NCBI GenBank assembly: GCA_905182215.1
Contig: CAJJAI010000034.1
Span: 1 to 35,955 of the forward strand
Source: Flavobacteriales bacterium UBA6772
Lineage (GTDB): Bacteria; Bacteroidota; Bacteroidia; Flavobacteriales; UBA7430
Reading direction: 5' to 3'
DNA length: 35,955 nucleotides
Of this stretch, positions 9,831 to 19,178 are shown in pieces. The position numbers and the translations under genes were made by a program. Below the pieces are notes generated by a model. The model did not search any database. It saw only the letters and a list, made by a program, of their open reading frames with translations, and was not told the origin of the DNA. Within the stretch, counting starts at the first letter, position 1, and each line of letters starts with the position of its first letter.

Positions 9831-9949
9831 ATTTTATAATTTGTAGGTCAATCAAACTTACAATTTTAAAACTCAGAATAAACATTTTAAATAATTATAT
9901 GCACGCATACTATTTTTTGTAAATTGTGCGTAGATAATTACTCATAGAA

Positions 9950-11431
9950 ATGTCAAAATTCATCATAGCCCTCGATCAGGGGACCACAAGTTCAAGAGCA
10001 GTTTTATTTGACGATAAAGGAAATTGCTTGGCAATAAAGCAAAAGGAGTTTACGCAAATATTTCCACAACAAGCTTGGGTAGAACATTGTCCAAAAGAAA
10101 TTTGGGAAAGTCAAGTAGCTGTCCTCCATGAAATACTTGAGCTTACCGAAGTAAAATCGGGAGAAGTTTTGGCTATGGGAATTACCAATCAGCGCGAAAC
10201 AACGGTGATATGGGATAGGAACACTGGTGAGCCAATTTACAATGCGCTCGTTTGGCAAGATAAAAGAACAGCTCCCATTTGTGAAGATCTTCGCGAGCAA
10301 GGACTTACCGATTACTGCAAAGAAAATACAGGATTAGTAATTGACTCGTATTTCTCAGGAACAAAAATAAAATGGATTTTAGATGCTGTTGAAGGTGCAC
10401 GAGAAAAAGCCGAGCGTGGTGATTTGTGTTTTGGAACAATTGATACGTGGCTCCTTTGGAATCTCACAAAAGGAAAAGCACATGCTACCGATTATTCCAA
10501 TGCTTCGCGTACTCTAATTTATAATATTAAAGACTTACAATGGGATGAGAAGATGCTCCAAGCACTTCAAATTCCCAAATCTGTCCTTCCCGAAGTAAAA
10601 GATTCCGCTTCTTATTTTGGAGTATACGAAACCACTGATGGTGCAATTCCGATTACAGCTATGATTGGCGATCAGCAATCAGCATTATTCGGACAAGCTT
10701 GCTTCGAAAAAGGAATGGCTAAGAACACCTATGGAACCGGTTGTTTCCTGTTAATGAATACTGGAGACGAGATTAAAAAATCTCCTTCGGGCTTATTAAA
10801 TACCATAGCTTGGGGAATAGATGGAAAAATTACTTACGCTTTAGAAGGTTCTGTATTTGTTGCAGGAGCAGCCATTCAATGGTTGCGCGATGGCTTGCAA
10901 ATAATTGAGGATGCTAAAGAAACGGAATCAATCGCTCAAAATACCGAGGATAAAGATGTGTATGTAGTTCCTGCCTTTTCTGGTTTAGGAACTCCTTATT
11001 GGGATATGTATTCTCGTGGTGCCGTTTTCGGCTTAACCAGAGATACCGGAAAAGATCATATAGTAAAAGCCACTTTAGAGTCTTTGGCTTATCAGTCGAA
11101 AGATGTTTTAGATGCGATGCAAATGGATTCTGGAATTCAATTGAAGAAACTACAGGTAGATGGTGGCGCTTGTGCCAATGATTATCTGATGCAGTTTCAA
11201 GCGGATATTTTAGATGTAGAAATAGAAAGACCCGATTTAATAGAAAGTACAGCCGTTGGAGCTGCTTATTTAGCTGCTTATGCAATTGGTTTATGGTCTA
11301 TGGAAGATATAAAAGAAAAACGAAAAGTTGATAAAGTTTTTAGCTCAGTAAAACAAGATATTTGGCGAAAAGCCAAAAGCAGTCGCTGGGATGAAGCAGT
11401 GAAAAGAACGCTAAATTGGGTGGAACAGTAA
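9950..11431 (+). CDS. glpK: Glycerol kinase
   Basis: 493 aa; [87 protein letters not shown]. Confidence 0.97.
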   Translation: MSKFIIALDQGTTSSRAVLFDDKGNCLAIKQKEFTQIFPQQAWVEHCPKEIWESQVAVLHEILELTEVKSGEVLAMGITNQRETTVIWDRNTGEPIYNALVWQDKRTAPICEDLREQGLTDYCKENTGLVIDSYFSGTKIKWILDAVEGAREKAERGDLCFGTIDTWLLWNLTKGKAHATDYSNASRTLIYNIKDLQWDEKMLQALQIPKSVLPEVKDSASYFGVYETTDGAIPITAMIGDQQSALFGQACFEKGMAKNTYGTGCFLLMNTGDEIKKSPSGLLNTIAWGIDGKITYALEGSVFVAGAAIQWLRDGLQIIEDAKETESIAQNTEDKDVYVVPAFSGLGTPYWDMYSRGAVFGLTRDTGKDHIVKATLESLAYQSKDVLDAMQMDSGIQLKKLQVDGGACANDYLMQFQADILDVEIERPDLIESTAVGAAYLAAYAIGLWSMEDIKEKRKVDKVFSSVKQDIWRKAKSSRWDEAVKRTLNWVEQ

Positions 11432-11493
11432 ACGGTACTCAGTCTGCAGTTTTATTTAATTGAAAGCTAAACACAAAAACTAATAAACATCCA

Positions 11494-13107
11494 ATGCCCA
11501 ACAGTTTAAATAGTACAAATAGAACCGAAAATCTTGAACATGCTTCGAGTTTATATTTCGATGTTATTGTAATTGGCGGCGGTATAACAGGTTCTGGAAT
11601 TGCTTTGGATGCGGCATCTCGTGGTATGAAAGTTTTGCTTTTAGAAAAGCAAGATTTTGCGGCAGGTACGAGTTCGCGTTCTACAAAATTAATTCATGGA
11701 GGACTTCGGTATCTGAAGCAATTAGAATTTAGATTAGTGCAACAAGTTGGTCGTGAGCGTGCTACTTTATATCAAAACGCACCTTATTTAGTGTATCCCG
11801 AAAAGCTTTTATTACCTATTTATAAAAGTGGAAGTTTAGGTTTTGCATCTACTTCATTGGCTCTTTGGTTTTACGATTTGTTAGCGGGTGTTCAGAAAAA
11901 GGAAAAACGGATAATGTTGTCTAGGCAAAAGGCTATGCACGAAGAATCGATGCTATCGGAAGATGGCTTATTGGGTGCCGGCTTGTATTACGAATACCGT
12001 ACGGATGATGCTCGTTTGACTATGGAAGTTTTAAAAACAGCCGTGAATTATGGAGCTCGTGCTTTTAACTATTTAGAGCTGAATGATTTTGTAGAAACGA
12101 ATGGCCAAATTTCCGGGGTACAGACTACCGATTTAATTCAAAACACCTCATATGAGTTTAGAGCTAAATATGTGGTGAATGCTACAGGGCCGTGGGTAGA
12201 TAAATTACGAAAGAAAAATGCTGAAAGTTTAGACAAGCATTTATATATAACAAAGGGAGTTCATTTGGTTTTTTCTCAAGAAAAATTCCCAATAAAGCAT
12301 TCCATGTATTTTGATGTTCCCGATGGTAGAATGGTATTTGCCGTAAAACGCGATGGAAAGGTTTATTTGGGAACTACAGATACAGAATACCACGATAGTT
12401 TAGAGAAACCTATTTGTACAAAAAAAGATATGGATTATCTTTTGAATGCTGCTAATGCAATGTTTTCAAAACTAAATCTCATTTCTAAAGATGTAGAATC
12501 TTCTTGGGCTGGTTTGAGACCTTTAATTCACGAAAAAGGAAAATCACCTTCGGAAGTATCACGGAAGGATGAAGTTTTTGAAGCGAATAATGGATTGATT
12601 TCAATAGCAGGAGGGAAGCTTACTGCTTTTAGAAAGATGGCTCAAAAGATTGTCGATAGAATAGAGAAAAATGAAAAGCGATTTGGGGAATGCAAGACAG
12701 CCTCCATTTTATTGGCGGGTACGAGTTCCAAAGGGGGACACGCTTACGAGTCGATGCGGAATCGTTTGAAGAAATATGAAACTAAGTTCAATTCAGATAA
12801 ATACCTCGTTAAACTACTCCATACTTATGGCGAAGCTTGTTTTACAATGCTAGATAATTCTGAAGATTCAATGTCACTTGTGTTTTCCGAAATTGATTAT
12901 TGCATCGAAAACGAAAGTTTAGAACATTTAGCAGATTATTACGCTCGTAGATCTGGTAAAGTGTTGTTTGACATTGATGAGATGAAGGACAGGCAGGATG
13001 TTATTTTGGAATATTATGCCAAGAAAAGAAACTTGACTGAAGATGAAGTTCAAATAGAGAAAGCTATGGTTGAGCAGATAAAAAACGAAGCTTTGGTCAA
13101 GCCTTAA
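11494..13107 (+). CDS. glpD: Aerobic glycerol-3-phosphate dehydrogenase
   Basis: 537 aa; FAD motif FDVIVIGGGITGSGIALDAASRGMKVLLLEKQDFAAGTSSRSTKLIHGGLRYL; GGKLTAFRKMAQKIVD. Confidence 0.95.
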   Translation: MPNSLNSTNRTENLEHASSLYFDVIVIGGGITGSGIALDAASRGMKVLLLEKQDFAAGTSSRSTKLIHGGLRYLKQLEFRLVQQVGRERATLYQNAPYLVYPEKLLLPIYKSGSLGFASTSLALWFYDLLAGVQKKEKRIMLSRQKAMHEESMLSEDGLLGAGLYYEYRTDDARLTMEVLKTAVNYGARAFNYLELNDFVETNGQISGVQTTDLIQNTSYEFRAKYVVNATGPWVDKLRKKNAESLDKHLYITKGVHLVFSQEKFPIKHSMYFDVPDGRMVFAVKRDGKVYLGTTDTEYHDSLEKPICTKKDMDYLLNAANAMFSKLNLISKDVESSWAGLRPLIHEKGKSPSEVSRKDEVFEANNGLISIAGGKLTAFRKMAQKIVDRIEKNEKRFGECKTASILLAGTSSKGGHAYESMRNRLKKYETKFNSDKYLVKLLHTYGEACFTMLDNSEDSMSLVFSEIDYCIENESLEHLADYYARRSGKVLFDIDEMKDRQDVILEYYAKKRNLTEDEVQIEKAMVEQIKNEALVKP

Positions 13108-13164
13108 TTTGAGTATATTTGAAGGGCTAAGTCCAATTATTAAAAATAATCAACCTACAACAAA

Positions 13165-13755
13165 ATGATATTTGAATTCAACGGCTACAAACCAGTAATA
13201 CACAAAAGTTCTTTTGTACACCCACAAGCCAATGTTACCGGAAATGTAATTATTGGGAAGGATGTATATATAGGACCTGGAGCTGCCATAAGGGGCGATT
13301 GGGGCGAAATTATTATTGAGGACGGATGTAATGTTCAAGAGAATTGTACTATTCATATGTTTCCCGGTACAACTGTAACTCTAAAAAAAGGAGCACATAT
13401 TGGTCATGGAGCCATTATTCATGGTGGCACAATTGGGGCGAATACCCTAATCGGGATGAATGCTGTTGTGATGGACGACTGCGAGATTGGTGCCAACTGT
13501 ATTGTTGGTGCTTTGTGTTTTGTTCCTGCCAAAACCACCATTCCCGAAAGAAAAGTCGTGGTTGGAAATCCTGCTAAAATAGTGAAGGACGTGAGCGATA
13601 AGATGATTGAATGGAAAACCAAAGGAACTGCTCTTTACCAACAATTACCAAGTGATTGTATGAATACATTAAAAGAGTGTAGCCCTTTAAGAGAAATACC
13701 AGCAGACAGAACTAAACAACAGGATATTTATAAAACCTGGAATAAAACGATATAA
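13165..13755 (+). CDS. paaY: PaaY-like hexapeptide-repeat protein (gamma-carbonic-anhydrase fold)
   Basis: 196 aa; FVHPQANVTGNVIIGKDVYIGPGAAIRGDWG...VQENCTIHMFPGTTV...HIGHGAIIHGGTIGANTLIGMNAVVMDDCEIG and tail CSPLREIP, which resembles PaaY/CaiE proteins. Confidence 0.82.
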   Translation: MIFEFNGYKPVIHKSSFVHPQANVTGNVIIGKDVYIGPGAAIRGDWGEIIIEDGCNVQENCTIHMFPGTTVTLKKGAHIGHGAIIHGGTIGANTLIGMNAVVMDDCEIGANCIVGALCFVPAKTTIPERKVVVGNPAKIVKDVSDKMIEWKTKGTALYQQLPSDCMNTLKECSPLREIPADRTKQQDIYKTWNKTI

Positions 13756-13757
13756 TT

Positions 13758-14807
13758 GTGAAATCGGTAACTAAACTATTTAAAGGAGTCCTAATACTTG
13801 CAGCTTGTTTTGGAGTATATGTTGTAGGTGTTATTGTATTTGGTACTATAGTCGAACATAATTTTGAAGATAAAACAAGCCTTTCTCAAAATTCAAAGAA
13901 CATTCAATCTATAAGTGATAGTACCTTCGAGTTCGTTAGTTGGAATGTAGGTTTTTTTGGTTTAGGAGAAGAGTCAGATTTCTTTTACGATGGTGGAGTG
14001 GATGTGTTTCAGTCTAAAGAAACCGTTCAAAAGAATATGAAAGGTGTCCTTAATTTAATTAAGGAACAGTCAAGTGTAGATTTTTTCTTATTGCAAGAGG
14101 TTGATAGTTTTTCATGGCGTTCACACAAGGTTAATTTTTTAGACTCTATTGCAGAAATCAAAAACTCATTTACTACACATTTAGCCTTAAATTACGCATC
14201 CTTTTTTGTGCCTATACCTCTATATAACCCTATGGGTACAACTTTTAGTGGTCTATTCTCGATGTCTAATTTCAAGGTTAAAGAGGCTATTCGTTATGAT
14301 TTAGGAACTTCTAGTAACTGGCCTAAGCGTTTGTTTTATCTTAAAAGATGTTTTTTAACTCAAAGAATTCAACTTGAGAAAAAAGAGTTAGTTGTCGTAA
14401 ATATTCACAATTCTGCTTACGACCAGTATGGAGAGAAAAAGCAAAAGGAAATGAAGAAATTACTCCAATTTGTGGATGCAGAATACAAAAAAGGGAATTA
14501 TGTTGTGGTAGGTGGAGATTGGAATCAAAGTCCGCCAAATTACAAACACAAAGAAATGCCTGCGTATTTTTTAAACACTCATTTATCTAACGAAGATATT
14601 CCTGATGGGTGGGAATGGGTGGCTGATGTAAATACACCTACCAATAGAAAACTAGACAAGCCTTATTCTAAAGAGTATAGTTTTCAAACAGTTATCGATC
14701 ATTTTTTAGTTTCACCTAATGTACAAGTAGACTCTGTGTCGGTTGTAAATATGGATTTTAAGTACTCCGACCATCAGCCTGTTTACTTAAAGGTGAGTTT
14801 AAGATAG
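13758..14807 (+). CDS. Endonuclease/exonuclease/phosphatase family protein (GTG start)
   Basis: 349 aa; N-terminal TM segment, FVSWNVGFFG, FFLLQEVDSFSW, VVVGGDWNQSP, VIDHFLVSPNVQV, YSDHQPVYLKV: EEP-superfamily catalytic motifs. Confidence 0.85.
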   Translation: MKSVTKLFKGVLILAACFGVYVVGVIVFGTIVEHNFEDKTSLSQNSKNIQSISDSTFEFVSWNVGFFGLGEESDFFYDGGVDVFQSKETVQKNMKGVLNLIKEQSSVDFFLLQEVDSFSWRSHKVNFLDSIAEIKNSFTTHLALNYASFFVPIPLYNPMGTTFSGLFSMSNFKVKEAIRYDLGTSSNWPKRLFYLKRCFLTQRIQLEKKELVVVNIHNSAYDQYGEKKQKEMKKLLQFVDAEYKKGNYVVVGGDWNQSPPNYKHKEMPAYFLNTHLSNEDIPDGWEWVADVNTPTNRKLDKPYSKEYSFQTVIDHFLVSPNVQVDSVSVVNMDFKYSDHQPVYLKVSLR

Positions 14808-14813
14808 ATCGTT

Positions 14814-15473
14814 TTACTGCTTACTTTTTAACATAGGAACAAACCTGAAGTTGGTTTCGTTAAAATTATCAAACTCTACTTTTTTATAAGTAGATGTAGC
14901 AGTTTTAATAATCAAGGTCATTATTTGACTTCCTTTTCCAATCGGAATAATCATCATTCCACCAATGGCTAGTTGTGCGAATAATTTTTCAGGTAAACTT
15001 GGTGCACCAGCAGTTACAATAATCTTATCGAACGGAGCCTTTTCTGGTAAGCCTTCGTAGCCATCACCATAATGTAGAAAAGCTTTTATTTTCATTGTAG
15101 CAAGGAGCTGCTTTGTTTTGTCAAACAATAAATGTTGACGTTCTATAGAGAAAACCTGTGCTCCTAAATGAAATAATACAGCAGTTTGATAGCCTGATCC
15201 AGTACCAATTTCAAGTACCTTATCTCCTTTTTTTAGTGTTAAAACTTCCGTTTGAAAAGCCACAGTATACGGGTGAGATATGGTTTGGTCGGTGCCAATA
15301 GGAAATGCTTTGTTTTGGTAAGCATGCTCTTCGAACGAGGAGTCTAAAAAAAAATGACGGGGCACTTTTAATAGTGCATCTAGTACTTGTGGAGATTCAA
15401 TCCCCATTTCTTGAAGTTCTAAAACGAGTCTTTTCCTACTCCCCTGATGTTTGGCCTTATCAACTAATTGCAT
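14814..15473 (-). CDS. pcm: Protein-L-isoaspartate O-methyltransferase
   Basis: 219 aa; FPIGTDQTISHPYTVAFQTEVLTLKKGDKVLEIGTGSGYQTAVL, SIERQHLLFDKTKQLL, FDKIIVTAGAPSLPEKLFAQLAIGGMMIIPIG. Confidence 0.93.
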   Translation of the reverse strand: MQLVDKAKHQGSRKRLVLELQEMGIESPQVLDALLKVPRHFFLDSSFEEHAYQNKAFPIGTDQTISHPYTVAFQTEVLTLKKGDKVLEIGTGSGYQTAVLFHLGAQVFSIERQHLLFDKTKQLLATMKIKAFLHYGDGYEGLPEKAPFDKIIVTAGAPSLPEKLFAQLAIGGMMIIPIGKGSQIMTLIIKTATSTYKKVEFDNFNETNFRFVPMLKSKQ

Positions 15474-15662
15474 AGACTGCGAAGCTATTAAAATGCCTTA
15501 TTATCACAAAAAAATATCGTACGAATACTAAAGTTATTTGTATTTTTACCAAAGCTTAAAACACAATAATATTGCTATTACGATCGTTAAACGTAGATTT
15601 AAAAGCATTTTTCTTTAAGTAATTGAAAATAGGTATTCAAAAATTGAAAACAATTGTACTCA

Positions 15663-16562
15663 ATGTGTAGCCGTTTATTAATAGTTGTAGTTGCTTTATC
15701 CTTAGTTAGTTCTTGTACAAAAGAACAGTTTAAAGCAGAAATACCATCGTATTTACAAATCAATGCAATTGATTTAGAAACAGAGAGTTCTGAAGGTTCA
15801 GATTCTCAAAAAATCACCGATGCATGGGTAACTATGGACGGTATTTTTTTAGGTGCTTTCGAAATACCTTGTACAGTACCAATTCTAGCAGATGGAGAAC
15901 ACGAGTTTTCAATTCGCGCAGGAATTAAAGCGAATGGGATTTCTGCAACTAGAATTAGATATCCTTTTTATAAGGTATGTGATTTGTATTATGGGAATTC
16001 ATCTGATACTGTAATTGAACGTAAGTTAAGTCTTTATAGAGATAGTACAGTTGTAGTTACTGCTACGACGAGCTATATTGACAATACAAATTTCCTGTTT
16101 GTAGAGAGCTTTGAAGATGCAGGAATAGTTATGGAGCCCTCTTCCGATAGCGATACTACTTTGCAAAAAACGTATTCCGACAGTTTAGTGTTTGAAGGCT
16201 ATGGAAGTGGTTTGGTGGAATTAGACTCGGTAAATGATTTTTTTGAATTGATGAGTTCAGAGTTTGTTAGTATAAATTCAATATACAACCCAACCATGTT
16301 AGAGTTGAATTATAAATGTGATCACTCTTTTAAAATTGGAATTGCTATGAAATCTGCAGAAACAGGTGAGATTAGTCGTTTTGAAGCCCTACATATTGAT
16401 TCCAGTTATGTTTGGAATAAAATTTACGTTCACATGACTAATCAAGTAAATCTGGGTAGCTCAGCCGATGAATATGGAGTGTTTATAGGAATGCAAAAAA
16501 GCGTTAATTACGAAACAGCTACTTTCTACTTTGATAATATCAAATGGTTGCACGAAGACTAA
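15663..16562 (+). CDS. Hypothetical lipoprotein (SPII signal)
   Basis: ORF from 15654 (TTG). ATG at 15663 gives MCSRLLIVVVALSLVSSCTKEQ, a lipobox-like LVSSC signal. No recognised domain. Confidence 0.75.
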   Translation: MCSRLLIVVVALSLVSSCTKEQFKAEIPSYLQINAIDLETESSEGSDSQKITDAWVTMDGIFLGAFEIPCTVPILADGEHEFSIRAGIKANGISATRIRYPFYKVCDLYYGNSSDTVIERKLSLYRDSTVVVTATTSYIDNTNFLFVESFEDAGIVMEPSSDSDTTLQKTYSDSLVFEGYGSGLVELDSVNDFFELMSSEFVSINSIYNPTMLELNYKCDHSFKIGIAMKSAETGEISRFEALHIDSSYVWNKIYVHMTNQVNLGSSADEYGVFIGMQKSVNYETATFYFDNIKWLHED

Positions 16563-17980
16563 TGAATAAAAAATTACAACAATTTAAGTATATTTTACTC
16601 GATGTATTTTCGGCTTCATTCTCTTGGTTTTTGTTTTTTATTTACAGAAAGCAAGTAGTAGAACCCCAATTGTTTGGAGTAGAAAGTCCTGTGTTGTACA
16701 ATGCTAAATTCTTAACTGGAATTGTATCAATCAGTCTTTTTTGGCTTTTACTCTATACTATATTCGGTTATTATCGAAATGTGTATAGAAAGTCAAGACT
16801 CATTGAATTAGGGCAAACACTCATCCAATGTTTTTTTGGTGTATTGGTTATCTTTTTTGTTGCCTTATTAGATGATTTAATCCCGAGTTATAAAAATTAT
16901 TACACTTCTATAGCAACCTTATTTTTCATTCATTTTTCTATTACCTATATTTTCCGATTCCTATTTACTTCTGTGACTGTTTATAAAATTCACAACCGAA
17001 AAATGGGCTTTAAAACCCTTATTGTGGGTGGAGCAGAAAGTGCCGTTGACATGTATAAAAGCTTAACAGAAACCTCTAAGTCTGGAGGTAATTTTATTGT
17101 CGGTTTTGTAAATGGTATGGATGAAAAGGGATATCAACTTAAAGAATTTGTTCCTTATTTCGGTTCGTATAAGGATTTGAAAAGCATTATAAATTCAGAA
17201 GAAATTGAAGAGGTTCTTATTGCGATTGAACGCTCTGAGCAACATCATATTCTTGAAGAAATAATTAACGCCCTTGAGGGAATTGATGTATTGATAAAAG
17301 TTAAGCCTAATAACTACGATATTCTTGCAGGTAAGGTGAAAATGAAATCAATGTTTGATGTTCCTCTCATCGAAATTAAACATGATTTAATGCCAGTTTG
17401 GCAATTTGTTTTAAAACGTATAATGGATATTGTTGTATCGGTTATAGCAATGATAGTACTCTCGCCTCTCTACATTTTAACAACATTCCTTGTAAAAACT
17501 GGTTCTAAAGGACCTGTGTTTTATCACCAGGAGCGTATTGGAATTCATGGTGATCTGTTTCAAATTATTAAGTTCCGTTCCATGTATGTGGATGCCGAGA
17601 AATTTGGACCTCAACTTTCTAAAGATAACGACACTCGTATAACCAAGTGGGGTAGTATTATGCGTCAGTACCGAATTGATGAATTGCCACAGTTTTGGAA
17701 TGTACTTATTGGAGATATGTCGATGGTAGGTCCCAGACCTGAACGTAAGTTTTATGCCGATCAGATAGTTTTAAAAGCACCGCATTATAAACACATACAT
17801 AAAGTAAAACCAGGTATTACATCTTGGGGAATGGTTAAGTTTGGATATGCAAGTACCGTTGATGAGATGGTTGCTCGTTTGAGATACGATGTTATTTACA
17901 TTGAAAATATGTCGATATTTAACGACTTAAAAGTTTTGATTTATACCTTTAAAATTGTCTTCCAAGGAAGAGGAAAATAA
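16562..17980 (+). CDS. Exopolysaccharide-type polyprenyl glycosylphosphotransferase (initiating sugar transferase, WcaJ/bacterial sugar transferase family)
   Basis: N-terminal TM helices; C-terminal sugar transferase motifs KRIMDIVVSVIAMIVLSPLYILTTFLVKTGSKGPVFYHQERIGIHGDLFQIIKFRSMYVDAE...GSIMRQYRIDELPQFWNVLIGDMSMVGPRPERKFY. ATG at 16562 overlaps the previous TAA. Confidence 0.9.
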   Translation: MNKKLQQFKYILLDVFSASFSWFLFFIYRKQVVEPQLFGVESPVLYNAKFLTGIVSISLFWLLLYTIFGYYRNVYRKSRLIELGQTLIQCFFGVLVIFFVALLDDLIPSYKNYYTSIATLFFIHFSITYIFRFLFTSVTVYKIHNRKMGFKTLIVGGAESAVDMYKSLTETSKSGGNFIVGFVNGMDEKGYQLKEFVPYFGSYKDLKSIINSEEIEEVLIAIERSEQHHILEEIINALEGIDVLIKVKPNNYDILAGKVKMKSMFDVPLIEIKHDLMPVWQFVLKRIMDIVVSVIAMIVLSPLYILTTFLVKTGSKGPVFYHQERIGIHGDLFQIIKFRSMYVDAEKFGPQLSKDNDTRITKWGSIMRQYRIDELPQFWNVLIGDMSMVGPRPERKFYADQIVLKAPHYKHIHKVKPGITSWGMVKFGYASTVDEMVARLRYDVIYIENMSIFNDLKVLIYTFKIVFQGRGK

Positions 17981-17989
17981 ACAACAAAA

Positions 17990-18880
17990 ATGAAAAAAGT
18001 AGCAGTTATTGGTGCAGGTACAATGGGGAATGGTATTGCACATACCTTTGCCCAATGTGGTTTTGAAGTTTCTTTAATCGATATTTCTCAAGATTCTCTC
18101 GATAAGGGTTTACAAACCATTGGTAAGAACCTTGATAGAATGGTAAAGAAAGAGAAAATTTCTGAAGCAGATAAAATCTCTACACTTTCAAATATAAGTA
18201 CATTTACGGTAATGCAAGAAGGTATTTCTGGTGTTGATTTAGTAGTTGAAGCTGCAACAGAGAACATGGATATTAAACTGAAAATTTTCACTCAGTTAGA
18301 TGAAATCTGTGATGACCATGTTGTACTTGCTTCTAATACATCTTCAATTTCGATTACTAAAATCGGTGCAGCTACCAAAAGACCCGATAAGGTTATTGGA
18401 ATGCATTTTATGAATCCTGTACCTGTAATGAAGTTAGTTGAAATTATCCGTGGTTATGCTACGTCCGATCTTGTAACGGCTCAGATAATGCAGCTATCAA
18501 GAGATCTTAAAAAATCTCCTGTTGAGGTAAATGATTACCCAGGTTTTGTAGCCAATCGTATTTTGATGCCTATGATAAATGAGGCTATTTATACGCTTTA
18601 CGAAGGTGTTGCTGGAGTTGAAGAAATCGATACTGTTATGATGCTAGGAATGGCTCACCCAATGGGACCATTACATTTAGCTGACTTTATTGGACTAGAT
18701 GTATGTCTTTCGATTATGGAAGTATTACACAGTGGTTTTGGAAATCCAAAATATGCACCTTGTCCTTTATTAGTAAATATGGTTACTGCAGGTAAACTAG
18801 GAGTTAAGTCTGGAGAAGGATTTTATGATTATTCTGATGGACCAAGAAATAAAAAATTATCTCAGCAGTTTGTAAAGTAA
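17990..18880 (+). CDS. 3-hydroxyacyl-CoA (3-hydroxybutyryl-CoA type) dehydrogenase
   Basis: 296 aa; KKVAVIGAGTMGNGIAHTFAQCGFEVSLIDIS, LASNTSSISITKIGAATKRPDKVIGMHFMNPVPVMKLVEIIRG, GFVANRILMPMINEA, MGPLHLADFIGLDVCL. Confidence 0.94.
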   Translation: MKKVAVIGAGTMGNGIAHTFAQCGFEVSLIDISQDSLDKGLQTIGKNLDRMVKKEKISEADKISTLSNISTFTVMQEGISGVDLVVEAATENMDIKLKIFTQLDEICDDHVVLASNTSSISITKIGAATKRPDKVIGMHFMNPVPVMKLVEIIRGYATSDLVTAQIMQLSRDLKKSPVEVNDYPGFVANRILMPMINEAIYTLYEGVAGVEEIDTVMMLGMAHPMGPLHLADFIGLDVCLSIMEVLHSGFGNPKYAPCPLLVNMVTAGKLGVKSGEGFYDYSDGPRNKKLSQQFVK

Positions 18881-18903
18881 ATTGCAATTAGAATTCTAAA
18901 TAT

Positions 18904-18933
18904 AAAAGGCTGCCATTTTTGGTGGCCTTTTTT
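18904..18933 (+). terminator. Terminator after 3-hydroxyacyl-CoA dehydrogenase
   Basis: AAAAGGCTGCCATTTTTGGTGGCCTTTTTT hairpin with T-run. Confidence 0.65.
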
Positions 18934-18950
18934 GCTAAGTTTACCCAATA

Positions 18951-18980
18951 AAAAAGAGCTCCCAAAAAGGAGCTCTTTTA
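18951..18980 (-). terminator. Terminator downstream of tRNA-Pro
   Basis: AAAAAGAGCTCCCAAAAAGGAGCTCTTTTA; stem GAGCTCC/GGAGCTC flanked by A/T runs. Confidence 0.7.
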
Positions 18981-18989
18981 ATTGTACTG

Positions 18990-19064
18990 TCGGGGTGGCA
19001 GGATTCGAACCTGCGACCTCCTCGTCCCAAACGAGGCGCGATGACCGGGCTACGCTACACCCCG
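18990..19064 (-). tRNA. tRNA-Pro (anticodon TGG)
   Basis: Minus strand CGGGGTGTAGCGTAGCCCGGTCATCGCGCCTCGTTTGGGACGAGGAGGTCGCAGGTTCGAATCCTGCCACCCCGA: 7-bp acceptor CGGGGTG/CACCCCG, anticodon arm CCTCG-TTTGGGA-CGAGG, T-arm GGTTCGAATCC. CCA not encoded. Confidence 0.96.
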
Positions 19065-19178
19065 TAGCAATAGTGGTGCAAATATAGATATTAGACCTAA
19101 TAAAACAAACTTCTTTGGTTTAAAATTTCATTGCATTTCACTTTTATAGTAACTAAATGACAGTAAACAAGTTAGCGC

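Noticed and set aside
10914-11285. 123-aa minus-strand ORF
   Set aside because: Lies entirely inside glpK on the opposite strand; no domain or ribosome-binding support.
13344-13644. Several short ORFs on both strands inside paaY (13344-13577 +, 13419-13622 -, 13447-13644 -)
   Set aside because: Out-of-frame readings of a confident hexapeptide-repeat CDS; W/C/S-rich or unstructured translations.
18897-19064. tRNA-Pro region considered as an integration site for a mobile element
   Set aside because: No integrase, no direct repeat of the tRNA 3' end, and ordinary housekeeping genes on both sides.
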